From Plasmodium brasilianum (taxonomy: Eukaryota > Apicomplexa > Aconoidasida > Haemosporida > Plasmodiidae): a stretch of 64,000 bases of DNA. Positions 11,728 to 24,139 of the stretch are shown piece by piece. The translations under genes were made by a program, and so were the position numbers. The stretch spans positions 2,315,001-2,379,000 of the forward strand of contig NC_090126.1 of assembly GCF_023973825.1 (NCBI RefSeq), read 5' to 3'. Position 1 is the first letter of the stretch. The number at the start of each line of letters is the position of its first letter. The notes beneath the pieces are model-generated. The model saw only the letters and a list, made by a program, of their open reading frames with translations. It did not search any database and was not told the DNA's origin.

Positions 11728-11821
11728 GTTCGTATGTTCGTTTGTTCGTTTGTTCGTTTGTTCGTATGTTTGTATGTTCGTATGTTTGTATGTTCGTATG
11801 TTTGTATGTTCGTATGTTTGT
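11728..11821. repeat. TTCGTTTG/TTCGTATG repeat
   Basis: Eight-base units GTTCGTTT and GTATGTTC alternating about twelve times, in the ClpC/CFAP57 divergent region. Open by periodicity only. Confidence 0.8.
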
Positions 11822-12569
11822 TTATTATTTTTTTTTTTTTTTATTTTTACCGCCCCTTATTCGTGTTTCAAAAGTACGCTTACATACAAATTGTAAAACG
11901 TAAATCACAAAATGTTGGAGCATAAAATTTTGGTTGTCACATTATTTGGCAATTTTGACTTTAGCTCAACGAGTTGGTCGTTCATACATATATATGAGTA
12001 CATATATAAGAACATGTATACGTACTTGTATACATGCCTGTGTACGTATTTTTGTTTATTTACCGCATTACATGTTTGATCTACTTCTAAATATTTATTC
12101 CTGTTATAAATGTTGACTAAGCACATGTTCGAAAAACGTTTTTAAATCGGGACATAAAAGAAAGAAATATTTATTAAGCCTATCTCTTATCTCTAGTTTT
12201 AATATAACATATTTTTAGCTAAAATAATGAATTTTATCCAAAAAAAAAATATACACAATAATGAACTGTAAAAACTTAAAATGAGAATTCATCAGTTGGT
12301 ATATTATAGATTTAATAATACAGTGAACATTATGCATTAATTTTAGTAAGAATTTCTTTTCTTTTTTTTTTTTTTTTATTCTTATCTGAAATATGCGAAA
12401 TGCAGTGAAGTTAAAGCAGCGCACAAGTAAAATATAGTAACACTGTTAATGCGATTTATCACTTTTTTGAATACTACTAATCCATGTAGTGTCCCATTAA
12501 AAAAATAAATAAACGCAAAATATAAAATATACAAAATAAATAAATAAATATAATAAATTTTCATTTGAA

Positions 12570-12695
12570 ATGCAAAAGAGATATGATGACCCTCGTTATT
12601 ATATCCATGAGAGTGGAATTACCGAAGGATACAATACTATATATATAGAGAAAAACATTTTAAGTGAGAAGAAAACAGAAAAATATTATTATTAG
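12570..12695 (+). other. Small candidate ORF (41 aa)
   Basis: ATG at 12570, TAG at 12693-12695. The predicted peptide is compositionally normal (MQKRYDDPRYYIHESG, then ITEGYNTIYIEKN) in a stretch otherwise made of repeats. A possible donor (GTGAGA) lies near 12664, so this could be the first exon of a small gene. I recognise no family. The short length makes chance occurrence plausible. Confidence 0.25.
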
Positions 12696-12832
12696 AGAAG
12701 AAAAAGAACTCGATAGAAAATGTGTAATATATAAGATTGCTTCACACACTGGGGGGAGGAATAACAGTAAGTTTAAGAGAGTTAAAGATACGCTACAAAT
12801 TATGCTTAGTTGGACAAGGGGAAAAAAGAAAC

Positions 12833-12863
<31 letters not shown>

Positions 12864-13476
12864 GAAGAGAAAGAGAAACAGTAAGATAAATGAACGTAGA
12901 AAATGTGTGTAGAATTTTTAATTTTTCCTTTTTTTATGGTAATTAGATTTTTAAACTATAGCAGTCACTGGTAAAACTACCAAATTTCCGGATATATCAT
13001 AAATAACATATACACAAATATATATATATATTTATATTTATATATGTGTGCATGTACTTATTATAATGCGACAATCCTGTAAGTATAATCGAATTTTTTC
13101 ATGCGTCCGGGCCCCTATTAGCTATTCTTTTAATTTCGTAATTTAAAGTAGTAGAGCAAAGGAGGGTAAACACGTGGAATGTAGGGTAGACAAGGGTGAA
13201 AAAAAAAGAGAGAGAAAAATCAGCGAAAAAGAAGCAAAAGAGGAAGTGAAAAAATAGGTTAAAATACAAGTGAAAAAAGAAGAAATGAAGGAAGAAGGAA
13301 GAAAAAAGAGAAAACTGTTTATCACAATTGGAGAATTTAGAAGAAAAAGAAGTTTTTCCGTTTTTCATTTTTTAAAAGTTATCGTACCAGTAAATGAGCA
13401 CATGCACATACGTACATATGCACCCATATATATGCACAAAGGTCTAGTAAAATTTTAATTGAGACGTGAATTCAAA

Positions 13477-16400
13477 ATGTATACCTTTGAAAAGAAGGAA
13501 GAAACGTACTTAACTAAGGCTATATATGCATACGGCATAAATAAAAACATATATAACCCTTTTTATTTACTAGATGAGAATTTGATTTTTTATTGCGTAG
13601 GAACAAATGGAGTTGTGCATTCTCTTCTAGAAAGGAATCAAAGGTTTTTGCTAAGTGAGGAAAGCAGTTATGGCATCATATGTTTAGGTATTAGTAATGA
13701 TAAGAAATTACTAGCGTTAGGAGAAAAATCGATAAATAAACCATTTATATCTATTTTTTCTAATGATTATAAACTAGTTAAAAGGTTGACTTTAGAGATA
13801 TCTGATAATGAAAGTGATATTATGAATATATGTTTTTCATCAAAAAATAAATATATATATTGTATAACTAATGGAAGTACAAAAAGTTTATTATTATGTT
13901 ATGACTGGATTCAGGAAAAATTAATTTTTAGCAAAATTTTTCCACCCTCTCTTTTTCGTAAAAATTGTGAAATTTGCTTGAATGCACAAAATTCTGCGTA
14001 TATTGCTTTGCTATCAATAAATAATTTGAATTTAGCTAATGAGGATACTAATAAGAGTCAGTTTATTAAGGACAAAGGTGTAGAAGATCTGAGTAGTAAT
14101 AATATCATAGGTATAGGAAGATACGATGGGTCTGACCTCACATCAAGTAGTAATGTGAACAAAAACGACAGCACTAAAAATGAGGATAAAAATGAAATAA
14201 ATAGTGTTAACAGGTTAGCTGGTAGTATTAATTTCTCTCCTGTGTATGGTGTATCAGGAAGAGAAGTTCTACTTTACCATAATGTTGAACGAAACTTGGT
14301 GGAAATAAAAATAAGAAATAAAAAGCTTGAAAAGATTGATAACTATTATACTAATTGTTGTTGGTTGAATGATGGGACTTTATTACTAGTTAATAGGAAC
14401 AATTATTTAATATTTTATGATGTTAAAAAAGAAAAATTAAAAATTTTCAATAAACATATAAGTAATGATGATATAGTAAACGTAACATATTTGACAAAAG
14501 GTTTTCTATTATTTGATTATAGATTTATATACGTTTATGAAAAGTCTAATGATTTAAGTACACATTTAAGTTACTCATTAAAATATTATATCAATTTCAA
14601 TTATGGTTTATTATTTAGTAGTTACTTTGTACTTTCATCATGTGAAAAATTTTTATATTTTTTGGGTCAAGATGGAAAATTAAAAAGGTTTGATATAACA
14701 AGGAGTAAAATTGTACCAGAATATTCGAAGAACGTAAATTATGAGAGTCTTAGAGATGGTACATCAACAAAGGATAGCCTACAAAGTGGTAATAATAAAG
14801 ATCAGAGAATAAAGCGCACCGATGATTACAAACAACCCCTTGATATTAAGCAGTTTGAGCCGTTAAATGAATCTCTAACGAACCAAAATAGAAAGGCGGG
14901 TGAAGGAGGTAAATCTACCGATTATGTAAGTAGCAGTAGTGAAGGGAAGAAGCATCGGCACAAGCAGGAGAAGGAGAAAGAGAAAGAGGAGGTGGACGAA
15001 CGGGACCATCAGGACAACCAAGACGACCAAGAACAGCAATATGATGCAGATCATCTGTATAACCAACACGGCCAAAAGAACAACGCTTACAATCTCATGG
15101 GGAATAACTCTACAGATGATATCACGAAGGACGATGATAAAAATATAGAAACTGTGTTGGAAAACATCAGTTCTGCTAAAATCAACGATTTTGATGTTTG
15201 TCTACTGCAACCGCTAATTATTATTTGTTACGATGATAATGTAATAAAAATAATTAATTATAAAAAGAAGGAAGAAGTTATGTCGAATTCTTTTAATAAT
15301 GAACCATTGCATTTGTCTATACATTGCTCTGGTCATCTTTTATTAGTTGCATTTACAGATAAGTTGAGGGTATTCCATATTTTATATAATAAACTAAAAG
15401 TGAAAAAAGAATTTTTTTTAAAAAATTGTTCGTGTTGTAAATTTTCAAATGGGGGTAACTTCATGGCTGTGTCAAAGATTTCGACATTATATATTTACAA
15501 AACTTATACATATGATTTGTTATATGTATTAAAATCTCATGTGAATTATATTACCGACATTATATGGAGCTTTAATGACTTTTCCATTTTTTCAATAGGA
15601 AAAGATGGATACATGTTTGAGTATTCTCTTTATAATAATGGCAATAAGAATATTGAAATAATGCAAAAGGAAAAAAAGTTTTTAAGTTTAGATTTAGAAT
15701 TTCTAAACGATAAGGATAAAAAGAAAGAAATTAATGAAAAAAATAATTTAGATCAAATGAAATATGATAATGAGAATAAAAGTTTTAACAATAATCTAAG
15801 ATCTAATGAAATAAAAAATATATATGTTTCTTGTGATGATTATACTATTAAACAATTTTGTGGTACAAAAATGGAGTGCGTTATAGAATCTGAACATGTA
15901 ATTAATAAAATATTACTTTATAAAAATAAATTTCTAATTGCTACTTTTCATAATGGCTTTTTTTGTAGAATTAGATTTTACAAATTACCTTTATGTGGTA
16001 TATATTTAGAAATCCCTTGTCATATTTCGAATTGTGTGAATTTAAAGTTAGATGTGAGTAGAGAGTTATTATTTAGTTGTTCTAAAGATGGTTCTATATA
16101 TATATTTTCTATAGAAAAAGTGGACAATTACTTTTTAGAAACTAATAATATGACAACCACCAATTATGTGGTGGCCTGTGCTGATGGTGAGAGTGGAATC
16201 TACAGGCATAAGAGCGATGATTATGGCAGGAGCGACGACCTAGAAGAAATGCATGATAGGAATAATAACAGAGCTGTAATGTATAACAGCAATAATGACA
16301 GTAGTAATAGTAGATGTTATTGTAAAAATGATACAGCGAAAGTTTACAGTGATGTTTTGAAGACAAGGAATGATCTAGGAGTTAATGTAAATTTAGAGGA

Positions 16401-18418
16401 ACGGAAAAGTACGCATAATAGTGAATTTACGATGAGGGAGAAGAAGCTAAGTTTGTCAGACCTAAACAATGATAGTAATACTAACAAGAGTAACAATAAC
16501 AATAACAATAACATTCTCGGAAGCAATAACAATAACAGTAACAATAACATTCTCGGAAGCAATAACAACACATTAAGTGAAAAGAGAAAAATGAGAACTA
16601 GCTTTTTATTATACGACTTGAACAGTAAATCTAACTATATGTTAAATGAAGATGAAAAAGAAAACGAAGATATTTTAATTGATTTTTATTATGTTCAAAA
16701 AAAAAACAAAGAGTTTTTAGAATTGCAGAAAAAGATTACAAATGTAAAAGACCAAATGGAATTAGAAATGAAAAATAAGGAATCTATTTACAAAAATGAA
16801 ATAAAGAAATTAAAAAAGGAGAAAAATACAGAGATAAATAATTTAATGAAAATTAATAAAAACATAATAAAAGAGAAGGAAAAAATTGAAAATGCATGTA
16901 GAGAGTCGCTTTACGAACTGGAAGAAAAGCATACCTATTTTGTCAACCAGCTAAATTCGCAATTCTACTTAACTAATAAAATATGTGAAGAGAAGTATTT
17001 GAAAATAGAAGAAGAATTTAACCTATATAAAAAAAATTCCATAAATGAAATTTTGGACTTAAAAAATGAACATGACATGAAAATTAATGAAATGAGGAAG
17101 GATACAAATGAACAAATACAGAAAAAAGATGATTATATAAAAAACTTTGAATTAAAATATGAAAACTTGCAGAAGGAAAAAGACGAATATATAAAACGGA
17201 TAGAAGAAGATGTCGATGAAGAAATCGTAATAATAACAAAGAAATACGAGGAAGAATTAGATAAACTGAAAAAGGATAAATATGACTTATTAGGGAAATT
17301 TAAGTTTTACGAATATATAGAAAACGAGCTTAAGGAAAATATTCAAGTTGAAAAGGAAAAGTTCATAAAAAATAATATCACTGCTAAGAGACTGCAGGAG
17401 GTGAGGCATTACTAAATTTTGCGTGCATTTAGTTGATGAGTGCGCGTGTGAATATGTACATGCATGGATTTGTTTGTATGTATGTGTATATGTGTCTGTA
17501 CGAACCTATGTATTTGTATATACGTATGTGCGTGTATACGTATATGTTTGTTTGTATGTATCTATTTGTGCGCCCCTTCATCTGCATTGTATGCAATCCA
17601 TATACCCAATTTTCGCCGTTTTTCCGCAGAATATTGACAACCTGAAAGTTGACATAAACAGCCTAAAGGACAACATATTGGGCAAAGAAAAAGAAATTGA
17701 ATCTAAGAATAACGAGATAGCTAATTTGAATAAAAAAAATGAAGAATTGGAGAAACTGAAAATTGTGCTTACTCAGAAAATAAAGGATTTGGAATCAAAT
17801 TTATCTCCAAAAGATTCTGAAATAAAAATAATGAGGGAAAAAATCGATGAAATGGCTGAATGTTTTGAAAATAATCACAAGAAGACTGTAAATTTGCAAA
17901 TTGAAATTAATGAATATAAAATGAAAATTAAATCATTACAAGGGGATTTACTAAGTTATAATAAAACTATAGGGAATTACGAAAAAATTCTTAAAAATTT
18001 ACAAGAACATATAAAGGAATGTTATTTACATCTACATGATAAAAAAATATTCAATTCTTCCTTTTTGAATTTATATAACAAATTTCATAAAGTTAATGAT
18101 GTTAAGAATTATGATACAAAAAATGTTTTTTCTGAATATATTAGGCAAAAAGAATATTTAGAAAATATGATACAAGTACTAAAAGATAAGCTAGATAAAG
18201 AGACCGAAGCTTTTAGAACAGAAAAAATAAAAATGATGAACGAAAATTCATTACTACTTAAAGAAATTAATGACTTGAAAATGGATTTAAATTTCTTAAA
18301 ATCAGAATGCCATGATGTAAAATTAAAAAATAGAAAAATGGAATTTTTAAGAAAATTTAACAAAAAGAAAGAAACGGGGAAAAGTACCACAAATGCGGTT
18401 GCCAAAGGAGAAACATAA
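13477..18418 (+). CDS. CFAP57: WD-repeat and coiled-coil protein, CFAP57/WDR65-like axonemal protein
   Basis: Two exons, 13477-17400 and 17630-18418, separated by a 229-base intron (GTGAGG donor, CCGCAG acceptor) with phase 0 on both sides, give 1570 aa. The start is the ATG at 13477; the frame is open 18 bases further upstream but without an ATG. Residues about 40-890 form a long series of degenerate WD40 blades (for example IWSFNDFSIFSIGKDGYMFEYSL and SRELLFSCSKDGSIYIFS). Asn/Lys/Glu-rich insertions interrupt them near 425-560, and a poly-Asn tract lies near 1010-1035. Residues about 1080-1560 are continuous coiled coil. This architecture fits CFAP57 (WDR65), a component of ciliary axonemes. 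In Plasmodium only the male gamete builds an axoneme, so a sexual-stage role is inferred. Divergent from ClpC. Confidence 0.8.
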
Positions 18419-18781
18419 ACTTGAAGTAAAGAGTTGCACGCAATATTAAATATTATTTAGTCAGCAAAGATGCATGCATATGTAATACATATCTTTATGT
18501 AGACGCAGTAGAAGCATTGCAATTTTCTGTTTTATTTGCACCCTTGTGCTCTGTAATATGATGACCTTCCCCCCCCTCCCCATACGTTAACATTTATGCG
18601 TATTGGTACGTATGTATGTATGTATGTACATGTAAGTGTTCATATACTTGCCTATACATACCCTATACACATGCATATGAGTATTTACGCATAGATTCAC
18701 ATTTGCATTACTACATAAAACACAAACCAAAAGGTCAACAGTTTCACCGCATTGATACCTCATATCCCGTTAATGAGTACA
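18419..18781. other. Convergent intergenic spacer CFAP57/PPR
   Basis: A 363-base spacer between two 3' ends. It contains a C-run (about 18569-18582) and GTATG microsatellite sequence (18606-18632). No gene or structured element is supported. Confidence 0.7.
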
Positions 18782-20497
18782 TTATGAATCGGGAGTTTCA
18801 TTGATTAGCTTCGAACCAAGAGGTGTTAATTTGTAATTTTTTTGAATAATTAAATTTTTTAAATTTGTGAAATCTTCATGCATTTTTAATTCTTTGAAAG
18901 CAAGGAGAACAAAGCTAAGTGTATTCATATTTATTTCAAGTGCGTTTTCTTTTTCTTGCAAGGTTATTAATTCAGCATATAAAGAAATGATAATATCATA
19001 TTTTTTGGAATTCATACATGATATCATAGTGTTGTTGTATAGCATTAATAAGTCATTCCCTGAGACTGCTAATAATTTGGCGATCCTTAAGACGTAAATG
19101 GCATAATTATATATACCACAATTTTTAAAAGCATTAATTGTATATAAAAATGGTAGAATGTTTTTATTGTTTAATAATTTTTTCACGTGCATTTCTTTAA
19201 ATAACTTGAAAGATTTTTCATAATCATCTATATTTCCGTATACTTGTAAAAGAATTTGATATGATATACTATTTGGTGTTAGTAACAGTTCATCAAATTC
19301 ATTATTCCATATATCTTCAATAATATTAATTTTGTTATAAATACTTAAGGCTTTTAATACATTATTTAAAATATTAACATTCAGATTTTTTTTTAAATTA
19401 GGATCATCTTTTAATTTATTATAATACTCTAGACATTTCTGATAGTTTCCATTTTTTCCTAACAAATCAAAAATATTTTCATATACAAAAATAGAGGGTA
19501 AATACTTGTCACTGTTTAGTAATTCTTCAAAATATTTTATTCCTTGTTCAAGTAAATTGGACATATTACATGCAAATATTACATTAGCATATTCACTATA
19601 TTGAATTTTACTACTAGCTTTTTCCGTATTTTTTATTTTTTGACTTATTTCTTTAAAATGTGTATTATAACCACTATTTTCTATTTCAGTGCCTTCTTCG
19701 ACTAATTCATTTTGCGCAAAGGCATCTTTCCATTTTTCCAATTTTTCCTTATCATTATTTATATTTATATTTTTCATTTCTTCAACAAAGGGATCGTTTC
19801 TAAGTTTTTCAAAAAATTCAATCGCTTTAAATCCATTACCCATTTTTGAAAAACAACTAATCATAAGAGCGTAAATTTCATAAGTAGGAGTAAGTTTATC
19901 CGTTTCTATCATTTCCTCAAAAATTATTTCAGCATTTTCAGCTAAATGATATTTCTCACACAGACTTAGAATTAATTTATAAGACACTAAGTCTGGTTTT
20001 ATATTTTTTCTTTTCATCGTTTCTAGTAAGTCTAAAACAGTTACTAAGCAACCTTTTTTTTCAACTGCAGATATTGCAGCATTGAAAGCTAAGGTAGTTG
20101 CATCCACCTCTTTACTAGAATATATCAAATTCATTACTTTGATCCAGTCCATATTTAAAGGAATTAAACTTTGCTCTACTTCTTTTTCGTTTTTTTTTTT
20201 TACTAATATATCATCATTTATGTCAACATTATTATCATTTCCTTCTTTCTCCTTTTTATTACTGTATAAATGTATTTTTCTAATATTATTTCTTTTTAAG
20301 ATGCCATCTTTTTTCTCCTTTTTAAATAAACCTGTAGTAGAAATAATTCTTTTCTTCCTATTTTTATCTACAATATTTATTACATTGACAGAATAGTTAT
20401 TTAAGAAGAAAACATTATTTCTCTTCTTACATTTCAGCTTCATACATAAAACACTTTCTATTATATAAAACACATAACAGCAGTAAGCTAATTTCAT
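18782..20497 (-). CDS. Pentatricopeptide repeat (PPR) protein, probably apicoplast-targeted
   Basis: A single exon of 571 aa. A hydrophobic N-terminus (MKLAYCCYVFYIIESVLCM) is followed by a basic Lys/Asn-rich segment, as in Plasmodium apicoplast proteins with signal plus transit peptides. From about residue 125 onward the sequence is helical tandem repeats of about 35 residues with the PPR pattern. Clear examples are TLAFNAAISAVEKKGCLVTV, DLVSYKLILSLCEKYHLAEN and IYALMISCFSKMGNGFKAIE, with further copies to about 540. PPR proteins bind single-stranded RNA and act in organelle RNA metabolism. This is probably the ortholog of PfPPR1 (PF3D7_1406400 from memory), reported as an essential apicoplast RNA-binding protein. 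A charged 40-50-residue spacer near 240-285 interrupts the array. Confidence 0.87.
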   Translation of the reverse strand: MKLAYCCYVFYIIESVLCMKLKCKKRNNVFFLNNYSVNVINIVDKNRKKRIISTTGLFKKEKKDGILKRNNIRKIHLYSNKKEKEGNDNNVDINDDILVKKKNEKEVEQSLIPLNMDWIKVMNLIYSSKEVDATTLAFNAAISAVEKKGCLVTVLDLLETMKRKNIKPDLVSYKLILSLCEKYHLAENAEIIFEEMIETDKLTPTYEIYALMISCFSKMGNGFKAIEFFEKLRNDPFVEEMKNININNDKEKLEKWKDAFAQNELVEEGTEIENSGYNTHFKEISQKIKNTEKASSKIQYSEYANVIFACNMSNLLEQGIKYFEELLNSDKYLPSIFVYENIFDLLGKNGNYQKCLEYYNKLKDDPNLKKNLNVNILNNVLKALSIYNKINIIEDIWNNEFDELLLTPNSISYQILLQVYGNIDDYEKSFKLFKEMHVKKLLNNKNILPFLYTINAFKNCGIYNYAIYVLRIAKLLAVSGNDLLMLYNNTMISCMNSKKYDIIISLYAELITLQEKENALEINMNTLSFVLLAFKELKMHEDFTNLKNLIIQKNYKLTPLGSKLINETPDS

Positions 20498-21644
20498 CTA
20501 TTGTAGAAAATTTGACGCATAAATGTGTGTTTGTTTATATACCGCTCTGATCACTAATACACATGGCTAACCTTTTGTTAGTTACTCAACCATAAGGGTA
20601 CCTTTGCTGAGTACTTTCTGTAATAGTTAAAATTTTTTTTTTTTTACCGAAAGAGGGGAAGAAAGCTAATTTATTTCCGATGAGTGCTACCACACATAAA
20701 TATTAACGCATCGTGCAGCTCTAGTTAAATGTACCTAAATTAATGTATGAATATATTTGCATATTCTAATGCAAACTAAAGTCAGATCGATGCGGTTGCC
20801 CACAAAAAAAAATTCGTACTTAGGAATATGTCAAGAAATGATTTTCTAAGATTCCCACAAAGGGATTGAAAATTTTTTTTTAAAATATAGTTAATGTTTG
20901 ATGTAAATCATATAAAAAAATTAAAAGTGTACATAAATAAAAAAAAGGAATAAGTATTACGAGGATATGTACGCAAAAATCGATGTATAATTAATTTTCC
21001 CTGGTTTTGAAAGTATGCAAAAAGTTATGGGGAAAAAAAAAATAAAAAAAAAAAATATACAAATACATATATATATATACATAGATACATGCGCGCTCCC
21101 CGATAGTGCGCAAGCACAAATATACTACACGTTTAATTCTTTTATGCGAACTAAATTTTATTTCAAGGCTATACGCTTAAGGTAAAAAAAGCTGTTAAAT
21201 CTGCTGGAAAAATGAAGAAATCACTTTTTTTGTTATTTTTATTTAACTGATTAAAAAAATTGAAAATAAAAAAATTCCCACACAAAAAAAAAAAAAAAAA
21301 AATACAAACGTTTGTACTTCAAAGTCACCCGTTAAATTATGGAAGGTCAACTGCATTTATTCACTCGCACATAAGTACATATACACTTACATGTACATAT
21401 ACATTTATATGTGCATTCATGTATAAATAAACAAATATATATATATTCTCGTGGCACACTCTCATATATGCGTTCGCTTATTTATGATTGGGTTTGATTA
21501 TGCATGCATTTATGTAAGCAGTCTCATACGGAGGTGCAAAATTATACGAGTAATTGTTTGCATCCCCTTCATATGTTCTGGCATGCACCTGGATGGCACT
21601 TTTATTTGATTTGATTTTATTTTATTTTTCTTCCTTTGATGAGC
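20498..21644. other. Intergenic spacer PPR/GDPD
   Basis: 1.15 kb between two minus-strand genes; it contains the PPR promoter and GDPD 3' flank. Only A/T runs (21031-21058, 21284-21302), ACATATAC tracts and TTTTATTT repeats are visible. No supported gene. Confidence 0.7.
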
Positions 21645-23249
21645 TTAGTTGTTATGCACTTGATGCAAAGCCTGCTTAGCCAGTTCTATGTTATTTGGAC
21701 ACAAGGAATCTACATTTAGTTTTAAATAGAATATAATATCATCATACTGATCTTTATCTTCGGTTCCCCAGTAAATCATAATTTTTTTATTATTTTTATG
21801 TAAAATTTTAACAAGGTAGTCTACTGATATGGTTTTATTTTTTTTATTGCAATTTATGATAATAGGTTTTTTATATAATCTGTATGAGAAATGAGCCCAG
21901 TCAGCATTGTAATATTTCATAGTACAAAGAATTGAATTGAGATTTGGCATTACTTCATCATCTGCAAATAATAGAGCTACAGGTATATTCAACTTATTTT
22001 TTCGTAATACTTTTAATAGATCAATTTTTTTAAGATTATCGTAAGGGTATGAAGCATAATCTATGTTTTTCATATTTTTATTTTTAAAAATTTTTTTTTT
22101 TATATCATCATCTTGTAAAACCCAGTTAAATGAACTAAACTTAAACTTGTAATCTTTATAGTTCTTTAAAATTTCTAATAAATATAAACCCAAATTTTCT
22201 TTGGTTCCTTTTAATTCGATATCATATGTTAATTTATTTTTGTATGTATTTAATATATCTGTTAATAATGGTACATGGTAAAATTTGAAGATGAATTTTG
22301 CGAGTAACATTTTTCTTTTTACATCATAATTTTTTTTGCTGATATAGTTTACATAAAGAGACTTACAGTGTTCACATTGGATAGATTTTACAAATTCTTC
22401 CTCACTCATGTTTTCATCTATTTCTTTCCCTAACATATCAGTGGACGCTTCTACATTTGGATCGTCTACACTTGCCTCTTCTATATTTTCCTCTTTTATA
22501 TTTTTCTCTTCTATACTTTCCCCGTCTACATTTTCCTCGTGTACATTTTCCTCTTCTATATTTTCCTCTTCTATATTTTCCTCTTCTATATTTTCCTCTT
22601 CTACAATCTCATCTACATTATCTTCTAAACTTTTCGCCCCTTCGACTTTGTTTTCATCAGATTCATCATTGACAAAATATTCCTTAAATATTTTTTCTAA
22701 TTCATCAATTTCTTCTACATTTTGGTAAGCCTTGATGTATTGGTCATACTCTTTTACCTTTTCTAATTTTTGATTCTCACTTAAGGTAGAATATTTCACT
22801 TCCTCCTCATATTCGTTAGAAATAACATTTACATCTTTTCCATAAAATTCTTTTCCCTTGGTAAGGATCCAGGGTTCTTTATAATGATAACTTTGAATTT
22901 CTTTTACTGTTAATTCTTCAATATACTTGGCTGTTGAAGTTTTATCATTTAATAAGGTATGACCAAGTAAACCATCATCTGTTCCATGTATTACTACCAC
23001 TTCATTGTCTTTAGTTAACCATACATCTAGTTCTACTCCATCAATTTTATTATCTAATGCTTTTTTAAATGAATAAAGAGAATTTTCTGGATATACAGAA
23101 CTTCCTCCTGGATCACTTGAGCCACACCCCCTATGACCCACAATAGTAGTGGACATGGTGTTCATACAATACCTCAGTTGCAGCAGGGCGAGTACAAGTA
23201 CTCCTAACATACGCCTGTATGTAATCATTAAGATCTTGTGTTGTCTCAA
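21645..23249 (-). CDS. GDPD: Glycerophosphodiester phosphodiesterase
   Basis: A single exon of 534 aa. A hydrophobic N-terminus (MLGVLVLALLQL at about residues 14-25) suggests a signal peptide. The catalytic core is visible: VGHRG (His39, Arg40), YPENS (Glu55), GVELDVW (Glu73, Asp75) and VVIHGT (His88). Downstream conserved strands are LTYDIELKG near 342-350 and the C-terminal YLVKILHKNNKKIMIYWG / VDSLCPNNIELAKQAL. The enzyme hydrolyses glycerophosphodiesters such as glycerophosphocholine to glycerol-3-phosphate and an alcohol. The ortholog is PfGDPD (PF14_0060, from memory). Between about 190 and 290 lies an acidic Glu/Asn/Ile tandem repeat (EENIE units of 5 residues, nucleotides about 22490-22612), which probably accounts for length above the falciparum protein. 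Confidence 0.94.
   Translation of the reverse strand: MRQHKILMITYRRMLGVLVLALLQLRYCMNTMSTTIVGHRGCGSSDPGGSSVYPENSLYSFKKALDNKIDGVELDVWLTKDNEVVVIHGTDDGLLGHTLLNDKTSTAKYIEELTVKEIQSYHYKEPWILTKGKEFYGKDVNVISNEYEEEVKYSTLSENQKLEKVKEYDQYIKAYQNVEEIDELEKIFKEYFVNDESDENKVEGAKSLEDNVDEIVEEENIEEENIEEENIEEENVHEENVDGESIEEKNIKEENIEEASVDDPNVEASTDMLGKEIDENMSEEEFVKSIQCEHCKSLYVNYISKKNYDVKRKMLLAKFIFKFYHVPLLTDILNTYKNKLTYDIELKGTKENLGLYLLEILKNYKDYKFKFSSFNWVLQDDDIKKKIFKNKNMKNIDYASYPYDNLKKIDLLKVLRKNKLNIPVALLFADDEVMPNLNSILCTMKYYNADWAHFSYRLYKKPIIINCNKKNKTISVDYLVKILHKNNKKIMIYWGTEDKDQYDDIIFYLKLNVDSLCPNNIELAKQALHQVHNN
22490..22612 (-). repeat. Coding 15-base repeat in GDPD (EENIE units)
   Basis: Tandem 15-base units, TTCCTCTTCTATATT on the plus strand, encode the pentapeptide EENIE with variants (EENVH, EENVD, GESIE, EKNIK). 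The array sits in the acidic loop between the two halves of the GDPD barrel, keeps frame and is probably surface-exposed. Copy number is likely to differ between isolates. Confidence 0.85.
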
Positions 23250-23347
23250 AATTAAAAGGATATTTAAATTTTTTACTATTATTATTATTATATAAGTATA
23301 TATATATATATATCGTACGATCCAGAAAAATAAGATAAAAAAATATT

Positions 23348-23466
23348 AAAATAAATTAAAATAAATTAAAATGAATTAAAATGAATTAAAATGAATTAAA
23401 ATGAATTTAAATGAATTAAAATGAATTAAAATGAATTAAAATGAATTAAAATGAATTAAAATAAAG
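23348..23466. repeat. 11-base minisatellite (AAATGAATTAA)
   Basis: About eleven tandem copies of AAATGAATTAA, with ATAAATTAA variants at the left end. It lies 100 bases upstream of the GDPD start, in its 5' flank. No coding potential. Confidence 0.9.
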
Positions 23467-24139
23467 TAAAACAAAATAAATTTAGAAAAATGAAATCACG
23501 GTAATGCGATGCACCGAGCTGTGAAAAGGCACTCATTATTATATAGTGCTATAAATCAAAACAACATATGGCACAAAAAGTAATACTAAATGGCACCTAA
23601 AGACATAACACTATTTTATAACGTAATAAATAAAAGTAAAATGGCAGAAATAAAAAAAAAAAAAATATTACTCAATGGAAAAAATAGATCTGAATGCTGA
23701 TAAATTTATTAACTAAAAAACAAAACAAAAACGGTAATAAACAGGCAAGAAAAGGGCAAAAAAAGTGATAAAATTAAACTCATCCAAAAAAAAAAATTTT
23801 AAGAACAAAAGATAATAAAATATGAAATATGATAAAATAACTCTAAATAGTAACAAAGCAAAATCCTAAAATATTATGAACTACAAAAAAAAAAAAAAAT
23901 TCTAAAACATTATACTATGCTAATGTAGAGTATAATATTTTTAATAGGATCAAAAAAAAAAAAAAAAATACTGCATATGTTGATAAACGAACAAACCATA
24001 AAATTATTACAAAAACATATTAATGAAAATACTAAAGTAGAAATTGTTATGGTAGAATTTAGGCAACTTGTGATTTTTACTAATGATGTAAAAACTGGCC
24101 TGAAGAAGTTCTCTATTTTTTAGGGCGCTTACATGAGTG

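Larger units (their letters stand above)
11297..13476. other. Divergent promoter region ClpC/CFAP57
   Basis: These 2.2 kb separate two head-to-head genes and must hold both promoters. The region contains a TTCG/TTTG/TATG repeat (11728-11821, units such as GTTCGTTTGTTCGTAT), TA and ATAC tracts and an A-run at 12836-12860. A plus-strand open frame at 12570-12695 (41 codons, starting MQKRYDDPRYYIHESG) has non-repetitive composition and could be a first exon or a small protein. A neighbouring open stretch at 12664-12912 lacks an ATG. A purine-rich segment at 13150-13330 gives only Lys/Glu or Phe/Ser translations. Confidence 0.5.
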
